From positions 2,824,501 through 2,888,500 of the forward strand of contig NZ_CP108494.1 of NCBI RefSeq assembly GCF_041435435.1: a stretch of 64,000 nt of DNA, given 5' to 3'. Shown here one piece after another: positions 57,799 to 64,000 of the stretch. The position numbers and the translations under genes are program-made. The notes under the pieces were generated by a model. The model worked only from the letters and a program-made list of their open reading frames with translations, did not search any database and was not told where the DNA came from. The stretch is from Streptomyces sp. NBC_01241. GTDB taxonomy: Bacteria > Actinomycetota > Actinomycetes > Streptomycetales > Streptomycetaceae. Numbering within the stretch: the first letter of the stretch is position 1; every line of letters starts with the position of its first letter.

Positions 57799-58749
57799 AT
57801 GCCTACGATGACTGATCTGGAAGAACGCGAGATCCGTGAGTACGTGACTTCCCAGACACCACCGGAGTCCGAGGACGGAGTCACCCTGGTGCAGAAGGTT
57901 GGCTGCCGAAGAGTAGCTGGTCGAAGTCATGATCTCTACGACGTCTGGATGTCGAGCGGACAGCGTTGGTGGGTCATTACGGACATGACCAATCTCTACT
58001 CACAGGATGACTTCAAGAGTCTCGATCAAGTATTCACCTACCATCTCGGCCTCAATACCATCCTCCATGAGCAGTTCAACGTACAACCGGATGAAGAACA
58101 GATTGAACATGTCAGCAAGCCATGGCGCCGCTATGCCGGAGCCGTCGATGCGATGGCGGCCGCACAGGAAGCTGAGGATTTTCAAGCTGTAGGCATACGC
58201 TGCCGTGAAGCCCTACTGGCATTGGTGCGCGAGAACATGAACGCTGAGTGGGTTCGCGTGCACGAAGAGACCCCACAAGTAGCCAACTTCAAGGCGTGGT
58301 TCGGGATCTTCGCAAACAGCCTCACGGCAAATAGCAAGCCGCGCGCCTACCTTAAAGCACTCGCGGTGAATACGTGGGACCTAACCGTATGGCTACAGCA
58401 TTACGTCGACGCCTCTGAGCTGGACGCCGAGGTCGTGCTCGGCGCCACACAGCAACTCTTGAGAACCTTTACGTTGCTCCGTGTGCGCCACGATCAGCCA
58501 GTGGAACAGCGTTGCCCGAACTGCGACTCCTATCAGGTAGTAGAGGAAAGCAGTGAGCTAATTGAGCGAGATGCACAATTCGGCACACTACTGCACGACG
58601 AATGCGTGTCATGCGGGTGGAAGTCGGAGCAGAAGTTCACCCAGTGGCCTCTGGAACAGTTGAAGCGGCTGATCGACTACAAAACCGGTGCTTGGAGTCC
58701 ACCCAAGAAATCGATGGAAGAGCTTGAGGTAAAGGACTCAGACAACTAG
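57799..58749 (+). CDS. unknown zinc-ribbon protein, lower GC than its surroundings
   Basis: Product of 316 residues. I do not recognise the N-terminal two thirds (helical; LEEREIREYVTSQTPP and then a WWVITDMTNLYSQDDFKSLD region). The C-terminus carries a Cys4 ribbon (C239, C242, C269, C272). Third codon positions contain far more A and T than neighbouring genes, indicating recent transfer. It lies beside the restriction pair, so a defence role is possible but unproven. Confidence 0.72.
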   Translation: MPTMTDLEEREIREYVTSQTPPESEDGVTLVQKVGCRRVAGRSHDLYDVWMSSGQRWWVITDMTNLYSQDDFKSLDQVFTYHLGLNTILHEQFNVQPDEEQIEHVSKPWRRYAGAVDAMAAAQEAEDFQAVGIRCREALLALVRENMNAEWVRVHEETPQVANFKAWFGIFANSLTANSKPRAYLKALAVNTWDLTVWLQHYVDASELDAEVVLGATQQLLRTFTLLRVRHDQPVEQRCPNCDSYQVVEESSELIERDAQFGTLLHDECVSCGWKSEQKFTQWPLEQLKRLIDYKTGAWSPPKKSMEELEVKDSDN

Positions 58750-59151
58750 CCACGACCCTGAAGGTCGGCGGAGCGGCTTTGGCCGGTGTCCTGCCCGGTT
58801 TGGGGTCGAGCATGATCAGGGGGCCGTACGCTGGCTGGCAACTCGGGCAGGCTGTGATCCTGCCCGGAATTTGAACGAGTGGCCCCCTGGTCTTGCTCGA
58901 CGCGGGACCCGAACCGGGGAGGTGGCTAAAGCCGTGGAGCCGACCGCCCCAGCCACAGCGGGTTTCCCCACCCTCGTGCCGGCCGTTTCTCTCGGGCTGG
59001 TGTCCGCGCTCGGTGCGCCGCCGCCCCGGCCGGGGGCAGCCGGGGCGGAGACAGAGGCAGCCCCCAGCCGGGGGGGCTGCGGCGCGCGCCGCGCTTGCGC
59101 GGCGCCTTGAGTAAGTGAAGACAGGTTTCGACAGTTACCTGGGACGCGGGT
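58750..59151. other. non-coding region packed with inverted repeats
   Basis: This 402-base gap holds at least five hairpins. Arms at 58805-58825 and 58881-58901 pair over 19 of 21 bases and enclose GGGCAGG/CCTGCCC (58845-58865). Then come CCGCCCCGGC/GCCGGGGCGG (59021-59048), CAGCCCCC/GGGGGCTG (59058-59079) and GCGCCGCGC/GCGCGGCGC with a 2-base loop (59086-59105). It could serve as terminator cluster, transfer locus or origin of the element. Confidence 0.7.
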
Positions 59152-59925
59152 TCAGAGGGCGTGTAGTGCGCGGGGGCTGTCGGCGGTGATTCGGTAGGCG
59201 AGTTGGGTGCGGTCGGCGCCGGCGCGGAGTTCTTCGAGGATCAGCGGGCGTTGGTCTGTGCCGAGGGTGACGCGGGTGGCATGGACGATGGGGGTCGCGT
59301 CGGGGATCCGGAGCGTGACGCGCTCGTCGGGCAAGGGCATGCGGGCGCTGACGGTCTCGTCCCAGGTGAGTGTGTGACCAACTGCCGCGAGGATGGCGTA
59401 GATCTGTTCCGGCTCTGTGTCCGGGGCTTCGCCGAGCTGTTCGGCTTCGTTGGCCGCGGTGGCGAACGGGATGAGCACTCGGTGCAGCGCGCGGGTGTCG
59501 GTGCGCGGGTCGGACAGTAGGCGGTCAACCGCGAACAGGGCTTCGCCTTCTGCCAGTCCGAGGAGCGGGCCGGTGGTCGCCGTGGTCGTGGTGCGGTAGA
59601 CCGACGGGGCCTCGACTTCCTGCCACGCTTGGTGGCCAGTGCGGAACGTCCTCCCGCTGCGGGTAATGGTCCGCTTGATGGTGACTGCCGGGGCGGGCAT
59701 GGCTCGTACGTAGCTGCCCTTGCCATGGATGACCTCGATCAGCCCCTCCGCACGGAGGGCAGCAATGGCCTTGCGTACGGTCGGGCGGCTGACCTGGTAG
59801 CGATTGATGAGTTGGGCTTCCGAGGGGAGCGGGGCTCCGGGCTTGTACTCGCCCGTCGTGATGCCGCTGCGGATTTCGGCGGCGACCTGCTGGTACAGCG
59901 CGCCAGGACGCTGGATCTCTCCCAT
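59152..59925 (-). CDS. GntR/HutC-family repressor, KorSA-like
   Basis: Regulator of 257 residues: N-terminal winged helix (LYQQVAAEIRSGITTGEYKPGAPLPSEAQLINRYQVSRPTVRKAI, about 8-75) and a C-terminal UTRA effector domain. In AICEs of the pSAM2 type a GntR repressor of this kind (KorSA) controls excision and transfer. It is divergent from the transfer operon, with mirrored sites between. Confidence 0.87.
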   Translation of the reverse strand: MGEIQRPGALYQQVAAEIRSGITTGEYKPGAPLPSEAQLINRYQVSRPTVRKAIAALRAEGLIEVIHGKGSYVRAMPAPAVTIKRTITRSGRTFRTGHQAWQEVEAPSVYRTTTTATTGPLLGLAEGEALFAVDRLLSDPRTDTRALHRVLIPFATAANEAEQLGEAPDTEPEQIYAILAAVGHTLTWDETVSARMPLPDERVTLRIPDATPIVHATRVTLGTDQRPLILEELRAGADRTQLAYRITADSPRALHAL

Positions 59926-59971
59926 GCCGGGCCTCTCCTCATCACCTGTGGTGTCCGGTCCTGACGTGAGC

Positions 59972-60052
59972 TGACGTCACTCGTAAGCATAAGTGGTTGC
60001 GTTCTTCGGTCAAGACATGCAGACTCTCAACTCGTACGTACGAGTGACGTCA
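59972..60052. promoter_or_regulatory. divergent operator region with two mirrored 14-bp sites
   Basis: TGACGTCACTCGTA at 59972-59985 recurs as its exact reverse complement at 60039-60052. The right copy overlaps a perfect 16-bp palindrome, ACTCGTACGTACGAGT (60030-60045). The arrangement fits a GntR-type dimer controlling both its own gene and the transfer genes. Binding is inferred. Confidence 0.75.
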
Positions 60053-60092
60053 CATGACGTCCTAGCGTTTCAGCGGCCGAGGAGACCCATCC

Positions 60093-60455
60093 ATGCAGTC
60101 CATCCCTGTGGACACCTCCCGACTGGGCGTGCTTCGGTGCGCGGTCGGGCCTGAACCGAAGATCAGCGACTTCGAAACCAAGGAGGTCAAGAAGGACCGG
60201 GACGGCAACACCATCTACTCCGTAGCCGTGACGGTCCGCCAGGAAGGTCGTCGGGTCTCGGTGATCGAGATCGCCGTCACCGGAGAACCCAAGGGGGTGG
60301 TCGAGGGCGCGGAAGTGCGCGTGACAGGTCTCGACGCCTTCGCCTGGGCGATGGGCGACCGACACGGAATCAGCTTCCGCGCAGCGGCCATCACCCCCGT
60401 ACCGACCGGCAACACAACCGCCACCGCACCCGCCGGCAAGACGGGGGGTGCCTGA
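60093..60455 (+). CDS. small AICE protein of unknown function
   Basis: Product of 120 residues, beta-strand rich (SDFETKEVKKDRDGNTIYSVAVTVRQEGRRVSVIEIAVTG), with a Thr/Ala tail. It looks like a small OB-type or DNA-associated protein, but no motif proves it. First gene of the transfer operon; its stop overlaps the translocase start (TGATG). Confidence 0.7.
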   Translation: MQSIPVDTSRLGVLRCAVGPEPKISDFETKEVKKDRDGNTIYSVAVTVRQEGRRVSVIEIAVTGEPKGVVEGAEVRVTGLDAFAWAMGDRHGISFRAAAITPVPTGNTTATAPAGKTGGA

Positions 60456-61759
60456 TGAATTCGATCCTGCTCGCGTTCGCCCTCGCCTTACTGGCGTGGT
60501 TGCTACTCGTCGGCAAGGAACTGCAACAGCGGCGGCCAGACTGGCACTGGTACGTCACCGGCTACCCCCGTACTGCTCTGCGCGTGGTGTTCACCTGGTC
60601 CAAGGTGGCTTACGTCAACGGCCTCACGGTCTCTCCCAAGCCCACCCGCCGTATCTTGGGGGACCTGGCAGTCAGGGGCGAGCCACTGCGGCCCCGGGCC
60701 CCGCGCTGCTCGTTCCCCCGGCTCACCCCGAACGGTCTGGAACTCCTGGTGCGGTTACGCGCCGGGCAGACCCCGACCCCGTTCGTGGCTGCGGCAGACG
60801 CATTCGCGCACGCCTGGCGCATGCACGCCGTACGGGTCGCCTCGCCGGAACGCGGTGTCGTACTGATCACAGCCACGGCCACCGATCCACTGGAACATCC
60901 CGGCCGTCCTGCTGTGCCGGAGTCCGCCGTACTGCTGTCGGTGGTCGTGGGTGCGCTGGAGACAGGTCGTGCATGGGTGATGGACTTCCGGCGTGTGCCG
61001 CACTGGCTGATCGTCGGTGCCACGCAGTCCGGTAAGTCCACGCTGATCGCGCGGCTGGTCACGCAGCTCGCCCCGCAACCGGTCGCCCTGGTCGGCATCG
61101 ACTGCAAGGGCGGCATGGAACTCGGGCTGGTCGAACAACGGCTCTCCGCCCTGGCCACCTCCCGTAGTGATGCGGTCATCGTCCTCGGCGCGCTGGTCAC
61201 CAACATGCAGGAGCGCATGAGGCTCTGCCGCGCTGCCGGTGCCCGGTCGATATGGGACCTGAACGAGAAAGTACGGCCGGTGCCGGTAGTCGTGATCGTT
61301 GATGAACTGGCAGAGCTGTACCTGACCAACGGCAGCAAGGAACAGCGAGCAGAGGCTGAGCAGTGCTCGACCTACCTCCTGAGGCTGGCACAGCTCGGCG
61401 CGGCCCTCGGCGTCCACCTGGTAGTGGCCGGCCAGCGGGTCGGCTCCGACCTCGGTCCCGGAGTCACCGCGCTCCCTGCCCAGTTGAGCGGCCGGATCTG
61501 CCACCGCGTCAACGATCCCGGGACCGCAGAAATGGCGCTCGGTGATCTCAACAAGGATGCCGTCGCGGTCGCTCAGTCGATCAGTGAGGCAGAACAAGGC
61601 GTCGCGGTGACCGTCGGCGACATGGGCAGCTGGGTCCGTGCCCGGTCACGGCTCACCACGTCCGACGAAGTGCAGGAAACAGCGACGGAGTGCGCGGAGC
61701 TGACTCCGTGCCTGCCGTACCTGGCGAACGCGGTGAAAAGCGTTCCGGCGCATGAGTGA
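60455..61759 (+). CDS. traSA: FtsK/SpoIIIE-type DNA translocase, TraB/TraSA family, with a TTA codon
   Basis: Conjugation motor moving double-stranded DNA between mycelia, 434 residues. N-terminal membrane helix (LLAFALALLAWLLLV), Walker A GATQSGKST (188-196), Walker B VVVIVDELAEL (D283, E284) and the FtsK motif region LGVHLVVAGQRVGSD. Leu12 is TTA (60488-60490). Typical length and position for AICE transfer proteins. Confidence 0.88.
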   Translation: MNSILLAFALALLAWLLLVGKELQQRRPDWHWYVTGYPRTALRVVFTWSKVAYVNGLTVSPKPTRRILGDLAVRGEPLRPRAPRCSFPRLTPNGLELLVRLRAGQTPTPFVAAADAFAHAWRMHAVRVASPERGVVLITATATDPLEHPGRPAVPESAVLLSVVVGALETGRAWVMDFRRVPHWLIVGATQSGKSTLIARLVTQLAPQPVALVGIDCKGGMELGLVEQRLSALATSRSDAVIVLGALVTNMQERMRLCRAAGARSIWDLNEKVRPVPVVVIVDELAELYLTNGSKEQRAEAEQCSTYLLRLAQLGAALGVHLVVAGQRVGSDLGPGVTALPAQLSGRICHRVNDPGTAEMALGDLNKDAVAVAQSISEAEQGVAVTVGDMGSWVRARSRLTTSDEVQETATECAELTPCLPYLANAVKSVPAHE

Positions 61760-61946
61760 GTCCGCAGCTCTTCCGCTGGCCCTGGTCTTCGGGCTGGCCA
61801 CCGTGCTCCTCGTCCGCTCCCGCGAGGTGCGGTGGTGGGAAGCGGTACTGATCGCCCTGTTCGGCATGTACCTGGGACAGACACCGGTCATCTTCACCGC
61901 GGACGGCCTCGTGAACTGGTTCCTGTCCGGCTTCACCCACACCTGA
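61752..61946 (+). CDS. small membrane protein, Spd-like
   Basis: Product of 64 residues with two hydrophobic helices (LPLALVFGLATVLLV; VLIALFGMYLGQTPVIF). It overlaps the translocase end by 8 bases. Position and size match the Spd intramycelial-spread proteins of conjugative elements. Confidence 0.75.
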   Translation: MSESAALPLALVFGLATVLLVRSREVRWWEAVLIALFGMYLGQTPVIFTADGLVNWFLSGFTHT

Positions 61947-61969
61947 GAGAAGCAGGGAGCGACCGAACC

Positions 61970-62083
61970 ATGCCCATGCGCCGAGTCCGCTGCCCCATCT
62001 GCAAGGGCGAGCGCCACCCCAAGACCCACACCGGCCACCGGCGACGCTGCCGCTGCTGCCGGGGCACCGGCACCATCCGCTGA
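61970..62083 (+). CDS. 37-residue Cys/Arg-rich protein
   Basis: Begins MPMRRVRCPICKGERH and ends RRCRCCRGTGTIR. CPIC and CRCC can bind zinc as a mini-ribbon, and the net charge is strongly positive, so nucleic acid binding is likely. AGGGAG lies 9-14 bases before ATG 61970. Small proteins of this type are common next to AICE rep genes. Confidence 0.6.
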   Translation: MPMRRVRCPICKGERHPKTHTGHRRRCRCCRGTGTIR

Positions 62084-62233
62084 CCCATCCCGCACAGCAC
62101 TGTCAGCAACAACCCCGGGAGTGATCTCCATGGACGAATCCCACCCAGCCGAACCCATCCGTGCCGCTACGGCGGCCCATCCCGGGAGGTCCCCACCATC
62201 CCCGCCGAGAACCCCTCGGCTGACAGACGCGCC

Positions 62234-63643
62234 GTGCTCAACCGTACGGCGCGTCTGCGTCAGCTCTCCGAAGTCGACCAAGACCTGATCCGTCTCGTCC
62301 AGAATCCCCGCTTCGTCCGATGGCTGGAGCAGGTAAACGCCACCGGCGGCTGCGCGCACCCGATCCACCTCGCTGGCTCCACCACCACGCGCGACGCCAC
62401 CAGCGGCGAAGTCCTGCACCAGTACGACACCAACGACGAACCCGGCGAACGCCTGCTCATCCGCTGCCGCAACCGCCGAGCCACCGTCTGCGCACCCTGC
62501 TCCCGCCTTCACGCGGGCGACACTTTCCATCTCGTCCGCGCCGGACTCGTCGGCGGGAAGTCCGTACCGACCGACGTGCGGGAGCGGCCCCGGCTGTTCG
62601 TCACCCTCACAGCGCCCTCATTCGGCGCCGTCCACCGCGCTACCGCCGACCGCGAACTATGCCGACCGCGACGCAACGCCGAACGGTGCGAACACGGCCG
62701 AACCCCCGGCTGTCCGGCCACCCACGACGCAACCGACCCCGCCGTCGGACAACCGCTCTGCCCCGGCTGCTACGACTACCCGACCCACATCCTGTGGCAC
62801 GGGCACGCCGGACGGCTGTGGAAGGCGTTCAACGACAACCTCTACAACCACCTCGCCACCCGCACCGGGCACGCCCGCAGCGAACTGCGCCGGGCGGTAC
62901 GCATCTCGTATGCCAAAGTCGCCGAGTACCAACGGCGCGCGGCCGTCCACGTGCACACGGTCGTCCGTCTCGACGGCGCGGGTGGCCCGGACGATCCGCC
63001 TCCGCCCTGGGCAACAGCCGACGTCCTAGCGGCTGTCGTCCCTACCGCCGCAGCAGCCGTGCACCTGCGCACCCCGTACAGCAGAGCACTGGGGGAACGA
63101 GAACTGCGCTGGGGTGCCCAACTCGACGCCCGGCCGCTCCGCGCCTTCGGAAGTGGTCACGACGGCCTGACCGACGACGCAGTTGCCGCGTACGTCGCCA
63201 AGTACGTCACCAAAGGCGCGGCCGACACCTCCGCCGGCCTCGACTACCGCGTCACGCACCCGGACGACATCACCGCGGCCCGGCTCTCGCCTCACGTACG
63301 CGCTCTCATGCGCACTTGCTGGCAACTCGGCGGCGTCCCGGAACTCGAACCCCTCCGGCTGCGCGCCTGGGCCCACACCCTCGGGTACCGGGGCCACATC
63401 CTCACCAAATCACGCGTCTACTCGACCACGTACACAGCCTTGCGCGCCGACCGAGCCGAACACGAACGAACCGCGTCCGACGCCACCGACGAACCCGGCA
63501 CGATCACAGATGCCCGCTGGCGGTACGTCGGCTCCGGCCACTCCCCCGGCGCCACCCTCATCGCAGCAGGCATCGCCGAGGATCAAGCCCAGAACCGCGA
63601 GATCGCCCGCGCGGAGATCGGTCGGTCAAGGGCGGTCCGATGA
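62234..63643 (+). CDS. repSA: replication initiator, RepSA family
   Basis: Rolling-circle-type replication initiator of 469 residues. Cys pairs near the N-terminus (CRNRRATVCAPC) and a CPGCYDYP segment suggest zinc binding. HVHTVVRLDG gives the His-containing metal motif and AAYVAKYVTK the catalytic Tyr motif. GTG 62234 is the only plausible start; the frame is open further upstream without one. Confidence 0.87.
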   Translation: MLNRTARLRQLSEVDQDLIRLVQNPRFVRWLEQVNATGGCAHPIHLAGSTTTRDATSGEVLHQYDTNDEPGERLLIRCRNRRATVCAPCSRLHAGDTFHLVRAGLVGGKSVPTDVRERPRLFVTLTAPSFGAVHRATADRELCRPRRNAERCEHGRTPGCPATHDATDPAVGQPLCPGCYDYPTHILWHGHAGRLWKAFNDNLYNHLATRTGHARSELRRAVRISYAKVAEYQRRAAVHVHTVVRLDGAGGPDDPPPPWATADVLAAVVPTAAAAVHLRTPYSRALGERELRWGAQLDARPLRAFGSGHDGLTDDAVAAYVAKYVTKGAADTSAGLDYRVTHPDDITAARLSPHVRALMRTCWQLGGVPELEPLRLRAWAHTLGYRGHILTKSRVYSTTYTALRADRAEHERTASDATDEPGTITDARWRYVGSGHSPGATLIAAGIAEDQAQNREIARAEIGRSRAVR

Positions 63644-63780
63644 ACCAACGTGACCGGGATACAGAGATGGCCCGGCACTTGGACCGTGTGTGCCGGAAGT
63701 TCTCCACCAAGATCAGTCCGGAAGCTGCTCGCCGCCTGGCCCGGCTCCTGGAGCGCCAACCGGGCGGGAAGATCGAGTGA
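63640..63780 (+). CDS. small basic protein after repSA
   Basis: Product of 46 residues (MNQRDRDTEMARHLDRVCRK, then FSTKISPEAARRLARLL). Start overlaps the repSA stop (ATGA). It occupies the usual place of xis but lacks the excisionase winged-helix pattern. Function unknown. Confidence 0.6.
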   Translation: MNQRDRDTEMARHLDRVCRKFSTKISPEAARRLARLLERQPGGKIE

Positions 63781-63787
63781 AAAGCGA

Positions 63788-63816
63788 GAGGGGCCCCAGC
63801 TGCGGGCCCCTCTTCG
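63788..63816. terminator. terminator between convergent genes
   Basis: GAGGGGCCC and GGGCCCCTC pair perfectly around a 7-base loop and are followed by TTCG. It lies 7 bases after the small gene and 10 bases from the stop of the convergent gene, so it may serve both. Confidence 0.75.
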
Positions 63817-63826
63817 TTCGATGTGG

Positions 63827-64000
63827 TCAGAGCCAGATCGGGTTCTGCTCTATGTCGATCCTGCCGTAGTCGAACTGGCGGCCCTTCTTCGTCGCTTCTT
63901 TGATCTTGACGGCGGCGAACAGGAACCGCATCACGGCGTTCATGCGCTGGTAGTTCTCCGCCTCCTCAAGCGCCTTCCAACTCTCCCGAGCGTCAGGACC
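63827..64000 (-). CDS. 3' part of a gene cut by the window edge
   Basis: The last 57 codons are visible on the minus strand, with residues NYQRMNAVMRFLFAAVKIKE, then TKKGRQFDYGRIDIEQNPIW and a final Leu before TGA. A helical segment is followed by a polar C-terminus. No family is recognised from this piece; it is not an obvious integrase end. Confidence 0.6.
   Translation of the reverse strand, partial: GPDARESWKALEEAENYQRMNAVMRFLFAAVKIKEATKKGRQFDYGRIDIEQNPIWL

Overview
The window is high-GC actinobacterial DNA with Streptomyces features: GTG, ATG and TTG starts, many ATGA or GTGA gene overlaps, a chitosan-oligosaccharide (csn) operon, a sporulation dynamin pair (DynA/DynB) and an actinomycete integrative-element (AICE) module. 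All functional names come from reading motifs and recalled families; no database search was run.

Positions 1-45300 look like ordinary chromosome. In order they hold: an MscS-type channel; a csnR-csnE-csnF-csnG-csnH-csnK operon with a perfect ROK-type operator palindrome; a co-directional signalling cluster in which GlnX-like, GlnH-like and PknG-like genes (the mycobacterial amino-acid-sensing kinase module) are joined to a helical protein, a PP2C phosphatase, a VWA protein and an FHA protein; a methyltransferase and a truncated haemoglobin; a thioesterase/EttA cluster; a thioester (TQxA) cell-wall adhesin; dynA-dynB and a second SSB; tRNA-Arg(TCT); a molybdate locus with two HTH-TOBE regulators, a molybdopterin-enzyme-like protein and modABC; an FG-GAP propeller protein; a scar where a nucleotidyltransferase remnant abuts a RhaS remnant; a VWA lipoprotein; and an ABC permease with an unusual hydrolase-ABC ATPase fusion.

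From about 45.4 kb the content becomes accessory: an N-terminally short DUF4291 protein, an orphan Cap15-like (CBASS effector family) protein with a damaged 5' end, an APH-like kinase facing an HTH/TPR regulator, small hypothetical genes, a frameshifted immunity-like gene, a complete type III restriction-modification pair, an HFCD flavoprotein and a lower-GC zinc-ribbon protein.

From about 58.8 kb there is an AICE backbone: a cluster of strong inverted repeats, a divergent GntR/KorSA-type repressor with mirrored operators, an FtsK/TraB-type DNA translocase carrying a TTA (bldA) codon, a small membrane protein, a 37-residue Cys-rich protein and a RepSA-type replication initiator. No xis or int gene is visible before the right edge, and the last gene is cut by the window end. 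The defence-like genes may be cargo of this element, but neither end of it can be seen.
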